Source: Clostridium sp. | GTDB taxonomy: Bacteria; Bacillota; Clostridia; Lachnospirales; Lachnospiraceae | Length of the DNA stretch: 64,000 bases | Direction: 5' to 3' | NCBI GenBank assembly: GCA_023664325.1 | Contig: JAMPFS010000008.1 | Span: 10,890 to 74,889 of the forward strand | Part shown: positions 50,001-58,766 of the stretch, in pieces | How the letters are laid out: the number at the start of each line of letters is the position of its first letter | Numbering within the stretch: position 1 is the first letter of the stretch | The notes under the pieces: model-generated | What the model saw: only the letters and a program-made list of their open reading frames with translations | Told to the model about the DNA's origin: nothing | The model's database searches: none | Program-made: the position numbers and the translations under genes

Positions 50001-52402
50001 TGAAGAAACTGAACAAGCTGTACAAGCAGCGTTTGAGCTTGAACGGCAAAGCAGCAGATGAAATCGCAACGAGTTTTCTTGACGGCGGTAAAAAGGCGGC
50101 GAAAGCGTACTCCAAAGGTGTATCGTCCGGTTCGATGAAGAGTGCTAAATTAGTTAGTGCTACGGATTCTGTCAAGTCTTCTACTTCAGCCACAGTCAAA
50201 GCTGTGGAAACCATGAAGGAAAAGATACAGTCTATTATGACATGGACTTACGAAGGGACGGTTAAATCGGTAAAGAAGAGCCTTGATTATGGCAAAGGGG
50301 CATTCTCGCAATTCTGTAAAGCGTATTTGTCTTCAACCAAAAACATTACCCTGGGTACAAAGGCGATTAACGCCGCATCCAGTGCGATTACAGCTTATGG
50401 TAAGAAATTGTATGAGGAAAGCGATTATTATGCAGAAGATACCGCTAATCTGAAAACCCACAAAAAGGAATTGTCTTCTTTGCAAAAGGAGAGGACAAAA
50501 TTACAGAAACAATTAAAGAAGGCACAGAAGTCAAATACGAAAGCGTCAAAAGCCAGGGCAAAAGCGTTGAAGGCTGAACTGAAATCCAATAATAAGGCGA
50601 TTAAAGAGGCAAAGAAACAGGTAAAAGCGGATGAAGATGAAATTGCAAAGCATACAAAGGAAGTCTTTGATGAATTGCATAACACGTTGGCTGAATCTGT
50701 TTCGACGTTTCTTGACCCGCTTAAGGTCAGTCTTGAGTCGGGGATTGATTTGTTCAAGAAATTTGAATCAAATACTGACTTATATGAGGCCGATAAAAAG
50801 AACCTTGAGGAACATCAGAAGACCTTGGCAGAATTGGAAGCAACCCAGAAAGAAATCCTTGACGAAATTGCCCAATATTCCGATAAGAACACCCTTGCGG
50901 CGAGGAAACGTGTTAAAGAACTGAATGCACAGTTATCGGAGGTTGAAGACAGTATTGAGGAAGCTAAAAACAACATTGAACAGGCCGAAAATGATATGGC
51001 TTCCCATTCACAGGTAACAGTGGATTCTATTCTTGAAAATATGCAGTCACAGATAACGGGAGTTACCAAATGGCAGCAGAATTTAAAGGCGTTAGCAGCA
51101 AGAGGCGTATCCGAGGGACTTCTTGAAGAATTAAAGAAGATGGGGACTGACGGCGTTGATTATGTCGATCAGTTTATGAAAATGACAGATGACGAGATAG
51201 CAAAAGCAAATTCGTTGTTTGCGCAGTCAGCAAACCTGACGTCCCAGACCCTTATCAGCAATTTCCAGGACAGTTTAAATGAGACTAAGAACTGGGCGGC
51301 CGGATTACAGAAGATGGCAGAGATGGGATTCAGTCAGGACCTGCTCCAAAAGATTGGGGAAATGGGTGTTGATGGTTATGAGTATGTCAGCGCTTTTCTG
51401 ACAATGACGCCAGATCAGGTTGCCCAATTCAATCAGCAGTTTGCGGAGTCCTTGAAACTCCCAGATACCGTGGCAGATCAGGTTATTTCATCATATGCGT
51501 ATGCCGGCGGTCAGAGTATAGCAGGGTTTACATCAGCTCTTGCCAAACTGACGGAAAGCGGTTCAGATGAAAATGCCGCTTTGGTTGCAATGGCAACAGA
51601 GATAGGAAATGTTATCAGCAAAACGCTTAAGAAAGAGTCCAAATCTGGCGGTAAAAAGGCAGTAGATGAACTGTCCAAATCATTGAAGAAGAACAAAAAA
51701 ACAGCAAAGGAGGGTTCAAAGTCAGTCGGTAATGCCACATTAAAAGGCTTGAAAGAAGTACTAAACAATACTGCTGGAAAGAAAGTGGCTAATAATATTT
51801 GCAGCGGTTTGAAGAATGGATTAAACAGCGGAAAGTCAAGTGTATCCGCTACGGCAAAAGCTGTTGCCCAGGCAGCCTATAACGCAGCAAAGGCAGCGCT
51901 TGGAATTAAATCCCCTTCAAGGATGTTTGCGAAGCTTGGGGAATATACGGATGCGGGCTTTGTGAAAGGTTTGGAATCTGGTGAGAAAGACATCTATAAT
52001 ACGGCAACTGACATCATGGGAAAGACCATTAAAGATATTTATGATGCCTTAAATTCGGATGTTGAAACCCAGCCGACAATCAGACCGGTAATGGATTTGA
52101 CAAATATTCAAAATGGAGCTGATGAAATCGGCAATATGATGAGTGGTTATTCCATTGCGGGTTCTCTTGATTTGGCAAATGCTACAGCAAGTGCCATGAA
52201 CAGGAACGCTGCAAACATGAACGACTCAACGCTCAATGCGATAGGTAAATTACAGAGCACATTAAGTAATCTGTTAGGTAAGCCGTCGATTGAGCAGAAT
52301 AATCACTTCGATATACGGGGTGATAATCCAAAAGAAATAGCAGATGAAGTATCATACATACTTCAAAAACAGGTAGAAAGGAGAAATGCTACATGGGCAT
52401 AG
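44090..52402 (+). CDS. Tail tape measure protein
   Basis: ATG 44090 follows GAAGGAGGTTACCA. The 2770-residue protein has a coiled-coil N-terminus (QNVQTSLSTLQKLKQSLKLE), a long hydrophobic centre (about residues 630-1250) with repeated GGMSWEEIGKGL-like units, five tandem repeats of about 62 residues around 1340-1650, and three copies of an SQITG-T-W repeat near 1925, 2320 and 2400. At about 0.15 nm per residue it predicts a tail near 415 nm, unusually long. No peptidase domain is apparent. It sets tail length and probably aids DNA entry. Confidence 0.92.
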   Translation: MSRTVDDRVVEMRFDNRQFEQNVQTSLSTLQKLKQSLKLEDSVKGLESIDSATKKVSFDSLSNGVEAVRVKFSALQVMAVTALQNITNSAIDAGRRIVKSLTVEPVKEGFDEYELKMGSVQTIMASTGASLKEVNKYLNELNTYSDKTIYSFSDMTNNIGKFTNAGVKLEDAVMAIKGISNEAAVSGANANEASRAMYNFSQALSAGSVKLIDWKSIENANMATVEFKNQLLKAAEAAGTVEKQADGMYKVLTTDANGASMKETISATKNFNDSLSHQWMTTEVLVNTLKDYADENTEIGKKAFAAAQDVKTFTQLMDTLKEAVGSGWAQTWETLFGDFEEAKKLWTEVSQVLGGFIDAQSDARNSMLQGWKDMGGREDLIDAFRNAFEGLVSVVKPVKEAFREIFPPMTAKNLVSITKSLKEFTSHLKLSESQSAKVKSTFKGFFAALDIGLTVIKAIAGGVKDLVINLTGFGDGILDVTGSWGDWVSGLRDSIKDTDVFAKSVKKVTTFITPAILKMKEFFSIVTQKIKMPSFESFLDIMKTIWNVITTIGSKISEACSGIGEALAGVFRSGDISAGLDILNGGLLAGILMGVKNFVGGIEDSLDGVNDILGNVTGILDSVRGCFEAYQQNLKAGTLLKIAGAIGILAASILVIATIKPEKLTASLGAITVLFSELMGSLAVFSKISGDLTGTFKACTAMISISAAVLILASALKKLSSINPEGIVKGLVAIGGLMAELALFLGFAKLDGKMTSTSMGILLLSSAMVVLASAVKKFGGMSWEEIGKGLASVGTLLLEISAFTKLTGNAKKVISTATAMVILASSMKIFASAIKDFGNMSWEHLGRGLAAMAGALTEVTIAMRLLPKNMVSLSTGLLVVGAALKVLASALRDMGGMKWDEIARGLVAMGGSLAILAVSLNAMKGTIGGSAAMIVAAGALAILAPTLKSLGSMSWEQIGKGLVTLAGAFTILGVAGLVLQPLVPSILGLSASFALLGVAVLGIGTGLMAAGVGISAIATGLGMLATVTAGSATAIVASLTIIVTGIASLIPVVAAKIGEAIIALCKVITQGTPAIGEAIKAVVLTLVGVLVECVPALAEGALKLLAGVLDALVRYTPQIVDSLFQFLIGVLDGIARNLPALIQAAVDVLMAFFSGITDALSGIDTDVLLKGIVGIGLLSAIMLALSAVASLVPGAMVGILGMGAVIAELALVLAAVGALAQIPGLSWLINEGGELLEGIGNAIGKFIGGIVGGVMSGITGQFPQIGTDLSAFMTNVQPFIDGASRIQPSMMEGAKALVETILLLTAADLLQGVTSWITGGSSLTDFASQLVPFGEAMVGFSNVISGMDADLVAKAAVAGKTLAEMASTLPNSGGVIGFFSGENDMEAFGEQLIPFGRAMMDFSNTVKGLDADVIVNAATAGKAIAEMASTLPNSGGVVGFFAGENDMNTFGEQLVPFGKAMMDFSLAVKGLDADTIVNSATAGKALVELANTVPNSGGVVGFFAGENDMDTFGSQIVPFGRAMKSYSDEVAGIDTGAITNSATAGKALVELANTLPNTGGVVSWFTGDNDIGDFGERLIEFGKNFSAYSDYMKNVDSGIVTATANAASSIVELEKSLPESGGWFSDDTTLAEFGEDIESFGSYFSSFYSHISKVSVSSLTGVIREMGNLISLSKDMNGIDTSGLSGFGKALTTLGENGINGFLKVFKDSTSKVEASAKSLITSFTSGISTGKETIAASMTSLVTNAVNAVHNKYSDFYNTGKYMVEGFANGISSNSFMASAKAAEMAKAAVNAANAELGVHSPSKVFAQIGGYVVSGFANGINSNKGKAAESTKGLAKVGVDAAKAVLKSLKGSDSVFKEYAENTDKNGKKIKMTLKTAAEAFKSFRNSVKDSIKDSMGVFDEFAVETDVTGKELLKNLKSQITGITEWASNIRILADRGINKGLLKVLSDMGPSGAKYVNALVTMSNKELKKLNKLYKQRLSLNGKAADEIATSFLDGGKKAAKAYSKGVSSGSMKSAKLVSATDSVKSSTSATVKAVETMKEKIQSIMTWTYEGTVKSVKKSLDYGKGAFSQFCKAYLSSTKNITLGTKAINAASSAITAYGKKLYEESDYYAEDTANLKTHKKELSSLQKERTKLQKQLKKAQKSNTKASKARAKALKAELKSNNKAIKEAKKQVKADEDEIAKHTKEVFDELHNTLAESVSTFLDPLKVSLESGIDLFKKFESNTDLYEADKKNLEEHQKTLAELEATQKEILDEIAQYSDKNTLAARKRVKELNAQLSEVEDSIEEAKNNIEQAENDMASHSQVTVDSILENMQSQITGVTKWQQNLKALAARGVSEGLLEELKKMGTDGVDYVDQFMKMTDDEIAKANSLFAQSANLTSQTLISNFQDSLNETKNWAAGLQKMAEMGFSQDLLQKIGEMGVDGYEYVSAFLTMTPDQVAQFNQQFAESLKLPDTVADQVISSYAYAGGQSIAGFTSALAKLTESGSDENAALVAMATEIGNVISKTLKKESKSGGKKAVDELSKSLKKNKKTAKEGSKSVGNATLKGLKEVLNNTAGKKVANNICSGLKNGLNSGKSSVSATAKAVAQAAYNAAKAALGIKSPSRMFAKLGEYTDAGFVKGLESGEKDIYNTATDIMGKTIKDIYDALNSDVETQPTIRPVMDLTNIQNGADEIGNMMSGYSIAGSLDLANATASAMNRNAANMNDSTLNAIGKLQSTLSNLLGKPSIEQNNHFDIRGDNPKEIADEVSYILQKQVERRNATWA
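48100..49050 (+). repeat. Five tandem 62-residue repeats inside the tape measure gene
   Basis: Units of 186-189 bp encode variants of ATAGKAIAEMASTLPNSGGV followed by GFFAGENDM-FGEQLVPFG. Three units are close copies and the outer ones degenerate. Expansion or contraction here would change tail length in fixed steps. Confidence 0.8.
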
Positions 52403-53106
52403 TTATGTTTAACGGCATCTCTTCACTGGACTATGGTATTCAGGTGGAACACCCACCTGAGTATCAGGCTCCGGCAAGAGACTATGAAGTTATACATGTT
52501 CCGGGGAGAAATGGCGATTTGGTAATCGACAACGGCTCATACCAGAACGTAAACAGGTCTTACCAATTGGCTATAGGTGATAAGAGAAAAGACTACACCA
52601 GTATGGCCAACGTGATTTCCGAATGGCTGCATTCTGTATCCGGTTATGCCCGTTTGGAAGATTCATACGAACCTGAATATTATCGCATGGCGATGTTTCA
52701 GGACGAAATTAGTATCGAAAATATTATGCAACATGCTGGTCGCCTAACTGTTGATTTTAACTGCAAACCCCAGAGATTTCTTAAGTCGGGGGAAGAACTC
52801 GTAAAAATCAGCAAACAGACAACCTTGTATAACCCCACAGGGTTTAATTCGCTGCCGTGTATAACAGTATACGGAAGTGGCAAGGGTGTTTTGAGCATCG
52901 GCCAGCACACAATTACAATTTCAAACATCAATGGTTCAATTGTTCTGGATAGTGAGATTCAGGATGTGTACAAAGGAACCGTCAACCGAAATGCAGATGT
53001 GACACTGAATAAAAGTTTTCCTGAATTTGTTCCGGGAGAAAACAGCATTGCTTGGTCTGGCGGAATTACATATGTGGAGGTGATTCCGAGATGGTGGACT
53101 CTTTAA
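52393..53106 (+). CDS. Distal tail protein (Dit-like)
   Basis: The 237-residue product has MFNGISSLDYGIQVEHPPEY and PGRNGDLVIDNGSYQNVNRS, the start of the siphophage Dit N-terminal barrel, and a C-terminal beta domain. It forms the hexameric hub joining tail tube and tip. AAAGGAGAAATGCTAC precedes the ATG; it overlaps the tape measure end. Confidence 0.85.
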   Translation: MGIVMFNGISSLDYGIQVEHPPEYQAPARDYEVIHVPGRNGDLVIDNGSYQNVNRSYQLAIGDKRKDYTSMANVISEWLHSVSGYARLEDSYEPEYYRMAMFQDEISIENIMQHAGRLTVDFNCKPQRFLKSGEELVKISKQTTLYNPTGFNSLPCITVYGSGKGVLSIGQHTITISNINGSIVLDSEIQDVYKGTVNRNADVTLNKSFPEFVPGENSIAWSGGITYVEVIPRWWTL

Positions 53107-55799
53107 TTCGGTTGTTTGAATCAACCGCTACGTCTTTTCAGACAAACGGATTGGGCGGGTTGTCAGAAGCTTTGAAATGTGAGGTGGTGGAGGAACGAAA
53201 CGGAAGTTTTGAGCTGGAAATGGAGTACCACATTTCTGGAAAGCGGTATTCAGATTTGAAACTACGGCGGATCATAGTTGCCAAGCCAAATCCGTATTCC
53301 GAACCACAGCCATTTCGGATATATGACATTTCAAAACCAATCAACGGACTGATTACGATAAAGGCAGAACATATCAGCTATGACATGTCCGGGTATCCGG
53401 TTAGCCCGTTTTCTGTGTCAGATGTTAAAGCGGCAATCTCAAACGCACAGTCGAACGCCATTGTTTCACACCCATTCAAGCTGTCAACGGACATGAGCGC
53501 TTCCGGGGAATTTACAATATTGAAACCGGTTTCCATGCGTTCTTTATTAGGAGGCTCCAGCGAATCAATTCTTGAGAGTTATGGTGGTGACGGTGAGTAT
53601 GAATTTAACGGATTCAATGTAATACTTCACCAGAATCGGGGAACGAACCGAGGCGTCACTATCCGGTATGGTAAAAACATGACGGATTTGAAACAGGAGG
53701 AGAATTGTAGCAATGTCTATACGGCTGTTTATCCATTTTGGTACAGTGATGAATGGGGAATGATTGAACTGCCGGAAAAAACATTGAAGACGGCTGGCAC
53801 ATACGATTACACTCGAATCCTGTCGCTGGATTTGTCAAATGAATGGGAAAATTCTTATGAATGGGACGACCAGTATCCATCGGAAGATGAGATACGGGAA
53901 CTTGCACAAAACTACATTGACAAAAACAATATCGGGGTTCCCATTGTGTCCTTGACGGTATCGTTCGAGCAGTTATCCCAGACAAAAGAATATGAGATGA
54001 TGGCATTGCTTGAGACGGTCCGGTTGTGTGATACGGTGAATGTCGAGTTTCCGCTGCTTGGCGTTAGCGCAACATCAAAATGCATAAAAACAACATATAA
54101 CGCCATAACAAACAAGTACATCTCAATCGAATTGGGAGAATCGCAGAGTACGCTTTCAGATACTGTGTCCGAACAGAGCCAGACTATCAAGAAACAGCCA
54201 ACTCAGACCTTTATGGAAAAAGCGATACAGACTGCCACACAGCTTATCAGCGGCGGTCTTGGCGGTTATGTCGTCATTCGCAGTAGCAGCGGTGGAAAAT
54301 ATCCGGATGAGATTCTTATTATGGACGATCCGAACATTGAAAAAGCAACAAAAGTATGGAGATGGAATAAGGGGGGACTAGGATATTCCCCTACAGGCTA
54401 TAATGGTCCTTACACGACAGCAATCACGCAGGACGGTTCTATTGTAGCTGATTTCATTAACACCGGTCATCTTACAGCCAGCATTATTCAAGGCGGAACA
54501 TTGACCGTTGGCGGCTTTGATAATACCAACGGAAACATAGAAGTAAGAGATGCAAAAAATAATCTTCTTGTACAGATGAGTGTTCAGGGACTTAAGTTCT
54601 ATGGTGATGGCTCTAAGCCGATAACCACCATTATTGACAACACGGTTACAACCGAATTTGTCAATGCCTTGAAAATCACAGCGGAACATGTTGCGGCGGA
54701 GAACATTACGGGTACGACCATAAGCGGTAAGACTTTCAAAGGAGGAACCGTTGTAGCCGGTGGAACTGATGATGGAGTGATTGAAGTAAGGAATGCTGAC
54801 AATGTTTTGCTTATGAAAATGAGCGAGGACGGTCTGGAATTTTTCAATACCGGAAAGAACCCCATCACACAAATTATCAACGATACCGTGACTACGAGTT
54901 TTATCAACGCCTTAAAGATTACAGCGGAACATGTTGCGGCGGAGAACATTACGGGTACGACCATAAGCGGTAAAGTATTTTCTGGTTGCAGCGGTGATTT
55001 TACGGGAACCGTTTATGCAAATGTCATGATAGCAAAAAACGCATACTACATTTGTGATGCGGATTTCGGTTCAAATGTGAAAGTCATATCGTCAAGCCCG
55101 GATTCTACGTCAGATACAAAATTAAATTTTGGCAGATTAACGAATAATGGCTATAGTTCAAGCCTGAATTACATTTGTTTTCGGGATATTTCTCAAGACA
55201 GACAATGTGATTTATACAGTGGATTATTTACGGTACACAGCCAGTTATGGACAACTGGCCGTATATATTCAAACGGTGCCGTTGCACCTGACAATGATGA
55301 GGAGCATCCCTGTGGTCTGTCAGATTCCAAATGGAGTACCGTCTACGCAAAGAATGGAAGCATCAATACTTCTGACAGAAATAAAAAACACGACATCAAA
55401 GATATCTCAGCATTGTATGAGAAATTATTCTTTATGCTAAAACCTGTCAGTTATATGTTCAATAACGGGGACCGCGTTCATCTTGGCATAATTGCCCAGG
55501 ACTTAAAAGCTGCGATGGCTGAGCTAGGACTTACTGATATGGAGGTCGCGGCATACTGCCGGGATGTCAAAATGAAGCAGATTCATGATACCGAAACAGA
55601 CCAGTATATCGAAGTGCCTGATTTGGATGAGGATGGAAATGTTCAATACAATTTAGGCGTGAGGTATTCGGAATTCATTATGCTTATCGCCCATATGCTC
55701 CAGAAAGCATATATCAGAATAGATGACCAGCAGGAGCAGATAAATGGGCTAAAAAGCCAGATGGAGGAAGTTCTGTCATATATAAAAGAAAGGAAGTGA
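53091..55799 (+). CDS. Tail-associated (Tal) protein with S74-like C-terminal chaperone
   Basis: ATG 53091 follows TGGAGGTGATTCCGAG. The N-terminal about 380 residues are a Tal/prophage tail hub domain (RLFESTATSFQTNGLGGLSE). The middle carries two nearly identical beta repeats ending in ITAEHVAAENITGTTISGK. The C-terminus has SDRNKKHDIKDISALYEKLF, LKPVSYMF and LGIIAQDLKAAMAELG, the Peptidase_S74 intramolecular chaperone that trimerises fibres and is then cleaved. It forms the tail tip, possibly including the host-binding part. Confidence 0.85.
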   Translation: MVDSLIRLFESTATSFQTNGLGGLSEALKCEVVEERNGSFELEMEYHISGKRYSDLKLRRIIVAKPNPYSEPQPFRIYDISKPINGLITIKAEHISYDMSGYPVSPFSVSDVKAAISNAQSNAIVSHPFKLSTDMSASGEFTILKPVSMRSLLGGSSESILESYGGDGEYEFNGFNVILHQNRGTNRGVTIRYGKNMTDLKQEENCSNVYTAVYPFWYSDEWGMIELPEKTLKTAGTYDYTRILSLDLSNEWENSYEWDDQYPSEDEIRELAQNYIDKNNIGVPIVSLTVSFEQLSQTKEYEMMALLETVRLCDTVNVEFPLLGVSATSKCIKTTYNAITNKYISIELGESQSTLSDTVSEQSQTIKKQPTQTFMEKAIQTATQLISGGLGGYVVIRSSSGGKYPDEILIMDDPNIEKATKVWRWNKGGLGYSPTGYNGPYTTAITQDGSIVADFINTGHLTASIIQGGTLTVGGFDNTNGNIEVRDAKNNLLVQMSVQGLKFYGDGSKPITTIIDNTVTTEFVNALKITAEHVAAENITGTTISGKTFKGGTVVAGGTDDGVIEVRNADNVLLMKMSEDGLEFFNTGKNPITQIINDTVTTSFINALKITAEHVAAENITGTTISGKVFSGCSGDFTGTVYANVMIAKNAYYICDADFGSNVKVISSSPDSTSDTKLNFGRLTNNGYSSSLNYICFRDISQDRQCDLYSGLFTVHSQLWTTGRIYSNGAVAPDNDEEHPCGLSDSKWSTVYAKNGSINTSDRNKKHDIKDISALYEKLFFMLKPVSYMFNNGDRVHLGIIAQDLKAAMAELGLTDMEVAAYCRDVKMKQIHDTETDQYIEVPDLDEDGNVQYNLGVRYSEFIMLIAHMLQKAYIRIDDQQEQINGLKSQMEEVLSYIKERK
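54678..54730 (+). repeat. 53-bp exact repeat, copy 1
   Basis: This sequence, starting ACAGCGGAACATG and ending ATAAGCGGTAA, recurs without change at 54921-54973. Exact identity within coding DNA indicates recent duplication or gene conversion. Confidence 0.8.
54921..54973 (+). repeat. 53-bp exact repeat, copy 2
   Basis: Second copy, 243 bp after the first, encoding ITAEHVAAENITGTTISGK in the same frame. Confidence 0.8.
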
Positions 55800-55805
55800 T
55801 ATTTT

Positions 55806-57809
55806 ATGAGCGTATCAACTTATACGCCAGATAGTACAAAAATACTGCATACGGCGTATGCTGATTTTGTTTCTCGCCAGATTGGCAGAACAATACATGT
55901 TGTTCAGTATGATGACAGTCTTCCGTTGTTGGCAGTAAAGCTGTTTAGTGATGGACAGCCATATACTATACCGTCTAATGCTGAGATTAGTATAAAACTT
56001 GGAAAGTCGGACGGAAAATTTGTCTACAATCCGGCATTGGGGTGTGATTCAGCCCGCCATACTGCATATTTTGAGATTACATATCAGATGGTAGTGCTGG
56101 CGGAAACAGTAAGTCCGATAATCGAAGTAAGGATTGGATCGTCTATTGCAGCATCAAGTTCCATTGGCATTATCATTGACCGGAACCCGATACAGAGAGA
56201 AGATATAGAATCGACATCGGAGTGGAAGGTTATTGAGCAGGCAATCGACTATTCTAAAGAGGCGGTTTCAGCCGCAGCAAGTGCTTCTGCTTCACGTTCA
56301 GCCGCAGCGGCATCGGAATCAAACGCACTGGCATATAGAAATGCGGCGCAGACTGCTGCGACGAACGCGGCAAACTCAGCGTCAGCAGCCTCTGCATCTG
56401 CAACTAAAGCTAAGACCTCAGAAACCAACGCGGCAAACTCAGCGTCAGCTTCGGCTACTTCCGCAGCAAAATCCAAAGAATCAGAAAACAACGCAAAAAC
56501 TTCTGAGACGAATGCCAAAACGTCGGAAACCAATGCTAAGACTTCAGAAACCAACGCGGCAAATTCGGAACGCAAAGCTGGGGAGAAAGCATCGGAAGCA
56601 GATGTCTACAGTATCATGTCAAAATCATATGCGATTGGTGAGGGCGGCATTCGCTCAAATGAAAAGACCGACAATGCGAAGTATTATTCGGAACAGGCGG
56701 CAAACTCGTCAAATGATGCAAAGGAATCGGCCTATAATTCCGATATGCACAGTATGCTTGCCAAAAGCTATGCTGTCGGAGAAAGCACTGTTACTTTGGG
56801 AGATGGCGTTGACGAACTTGTTACCGATGACGGATTTACAATCGAACTCTTTGGAAGAGAGGGTGAAGATACCGATAATGCGAAGTATTATTCGGAACAG
56901 GCGGCAAACTCGGCGTCAAGTATATTTGGTGTAGAGGAACGTGTGTCTGCTGATTTGGATGAATGGTCAGAAAAATTAACCGAGATGCAGACATTGGCTG
57001 AACAGGTGTCAGAAAACAAGGAATCCGTAGAAGCCAGCGAAAGAAATGCAAAGGTATCAGAAAACAACGCAAAAACTTCTGAGACGAATGCCAAAACGTC
57101 GGAAACCAATGCTAAGACATCCGAGACGAATGCCAAAACATCAGAAACGAACGCTAAGACTTCAGAGGAAAATGCGAAGGCATCCGAAGATAACATTGCG
57201 GATTGCGAAGAAGCGTGCGTTTTAAATGCCAAAATCTCAAGGTCATATGCGGTTGGCGACACCGACTATCGTGCGGGGGAGAATGTTGATAATGCAAAGT
57301 ATTACTATCAGCAGGTCAAACAAATAAGCGAAGGTCTTGGCGGTCTGATTCCGATGGGAACAATACCATTTGCGTCTTTATCTTTGCAGACAAAGGTTCC
57401 CGGCTATATGTTTAATATCTCAGATTCGTTTGAGTCGGACAACACATTTAAGGACGGTGGAAATATTAAATATCCTGCCGGAACGAATGTGTATCTGACT
57501 GCGGATGGATATTGGGACTGTCTTGCCGGTTCTTTGATATTTGGCATAAAAGGTAATGCCGAATCAGATTACCGGTACGGATTTGTCAATATTACGCCGG
57601 AAAACATCGGTTCCTATGACAAAGAGAGCGTGGACAACCTCGTCTCTGGTCTTAACAACATAATACAGTCTTTGAGCGGGACTGTGAATATACTTACTTC
57701 CAGAATTATGGAATTGGAAGATCTTTCTGGTTTCGCACATCTCGTGGTTGATGGCGATGGAAGCGAGTTGGTGACAAGCGACAACCAAACTATCATATTA
57801 TCAGTTTAA
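55806..57809 (+). CDS. BppU-like baseplate/fibre protein with long Ala/Ser/Asn repeats
   Basis: The N-terminal 150 residues match the BppU_N/DUF2479 pattern (DSLPLLAVKLFSDGQPYTIP), which docks receptor-binding fibres to the tail tip. Then come long KTSETNA-type repeats (residues about 155-260 and 415-465), expected to form trimeric coiled fibres, interrupted by SYAIGEGG/SYAVGE units. The 667-residue protein ends in a small beta domain. It probably carries the variable protein encoded next. Confidence 0.8.
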   Translation: MSVSTYTPDSTKILHTAYADFVSRQIGRTIHVVQYDDSLPLLAVKLFSDGQPYTIPSNAEISIKLGKSDGKFVYNPALGCDSARHTAYFEITYQMVVLAETVSPIIEVRIGSSIAASSSIGIIIDRNPIQREDIESTSEWKVIEQAIDYSKEAVSAAASASASRSAAAASESNALAYRNAAQTAATNAANSASAASASATKAKTSETNAANSASASATSAAKSKESENNAKTSETNAKTSETNAKTSETNAANSERKAGEKASEADVYSIMSKSYAIGEGGIRSNEKTDNAKYYSEQAANSSNDAKESAYNSDMHSMLAKSYAVGESTVTLGDGVDELVTDDGFTIELFGREGEDTDNAKYYSEQAANSASSIFGVEERVSADLDEWSEKLTEMQTLAEQVSENKESVEASERNAKVSENNAKTSETNAKTSETNAKTSETNAKTSETNAKTSEENAKASEDNIADCEEACVLNAKISRSYAVGDTDYRAGENVDNAKYYYQQVKQISEGLGGLIPMGTIPFASLSLQTKVPGYMFNISDSFESDNTFKDGGNIKYPAGTNVYLTADGYWDCLAGSLIFGIKGNAESDYRYGFVNITPENIGSYDKESVDNLVSGLNNIIQSLSGTVNILTSRIMELEDLSGFAHLVVDGDGSELVTSDNQTIILSV

Positions 57810-57822
57810 AGGAGGAACAAAC

Positions 57823-58668
57823 ATGGCAACAAGAAAAATTACAGATTTATCCCGTGCGACAAAACCAACATCCAGTGATTTACTGCTTATCGAAACTTCA
57901 GAAGGTACGCGGGCTATGAACTATGAAAACCTGAGTGCTCCTATAATTGAAGAAGCTGAGGAGAATGCCGCACGGAATCTGGACAACCGTAATACATATC
58001 GCGGCAAAAATCTGGGAGGCTCCGTTACGGCAGCACAGAAAGCAGCGATTCAAAATGGAACTTTTGATGACTTGTTCATCGGGGATTATTGGACGATCGG
58101 CGGTGTAAAATGGCTGATTGCCGATATGGATTATTGGTATAATTGCGGTGATACAGCGTTTACAAAACATCACTTAGTAATCATCCCGGAGACAGCATTG
58201 TATAATGCACGGATGAATGCTTCAAATACTACAGAGGGCGGTTATGTTAATTCGGAGATGTATAAAACAGGGCTGGACAGCGCAAAGGCTACCATTGCAT
58301 CTGCATTTGGCAGTATGGTACTGACACACAGGGAATATTTGGTAAATGCCGTATCAAACGGTAAGCCGTCTGCTGGTGCATGGCTGGATTCTACAGTTGA
58401 GCTTCCGAATGAGTGTATGATGTATGGACATCCTCACTTTGCTCCTGCATGTGACGGTTCCACTGTACCTACACTTTATACTATCGACAAGACGCAGTTT
58501 TCGCTGTTTGCTTTGCGTCCGCAGTTAATTGTAAACCGTTCATTTAACCAGTGGCTGAGAGATGTCGTGTCTTCGGCTTCCTTCGCCAATGTGAACAGCG
58601 ATGGCGGTGCGCACTACGACGGCGCTGCGTACTCTCGTGGGGTTCGTCCGGTATTTGCTATTGGTTAG
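57823..58668 (+). CDS. DGR variable protein C, tail-tip C-type-lectin-like receptor binder
   Basis: The 281-residue product starts with ITDLSRATKPTSSDLLLIET, a common phage-tail attachment motif. It continues into a DUF6273-like domain (FIGDYWTIGGVKWLIADMDY; NTTEGGYVNSEMYK) whose C-terminus is the variable repeat 58564-58651, ending RGVRPVFAIG. This is the local DGR target: its residues at the ligand face would vary to switch host receptor. AAAGGAGGAACAAAC precedes the ATG. The avd, TR and RT follow within 1.3 kb. Confidence 0.9.
   Translation: MATRKITDLSRATKPTSSDLLLIETSEGTRAMNYENLSAPIIEEAEENAARNLDNRNTYRGKNLGGSVTAAQKAAIQNGTFDDLFIGDYWTIGGVKWLIADMDYWYNCGDTAFTKHHLVIIPETALYNARMNASNTTEGGYVNSEMYKTGLDSAKATIASAFGSMVLTHREYLVNAVSNGKPSAGAWLDSTVELPNECMMYGHPHFAPACDGSTVPTLYTIDKTQFSLFALRPQLIVNRSFNQWLRDVVSSASFANVNSDGGAHYDGAAYSRGVRPVFAIG
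58564..58651 (+). repeat. DGR variable repeat VR3
   Basis: An 88-bp match to the template 59748-59835. All 14 differences lie at template adenines (14 of 24), and no other base differs, the hallmark of adenine-specific mutagenic retrohoming. Confidence 0.97.
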
Positions 58669-58676
58669 TAAATCCA

Positions 58677-58691
58677 GGGGCCTTGTGCCCC
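58677..58691 (+). other. VR3 downstream hairpin
   Basis: GGGGC-CTTGT-GCCCC begins 26 nt after VR3, just behind the stop codon. The loop is the same as after VR1 and VR2. The following sequence is A-rich, not T-rich, so it is not a normal terminator. Confidence 0.75.
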
Positions 58692-58704
58692 GAAAATAAA
58701 AAAA

Positions 58705-58737
58705 CAGCACGCAGGTGCTTGAAACTTATGTTATAAA
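58705..58737 (+). promoter_or_regulatory. CAGCACGCAGGT element and extended -10, possible DGR promoter
   Basis: CAGCACGCAGGT, repeated from 3443, is followed by TG-T-TATAAA at 58729-58737. This could start transcription of the small tail genes, avd, TR and RT separately from the tail operon. Confidence 0.4.
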
Positions 58738-58766
58738 GGTCATAAACATTGGAAGGAGATATCAAA

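Noticed and set aside
56233..56934. 233-residue frame inside the BppU-like gene
   Set aside because: A product rich in R, Q and K arising from the repetitive codons of the fibre gene in another frame.
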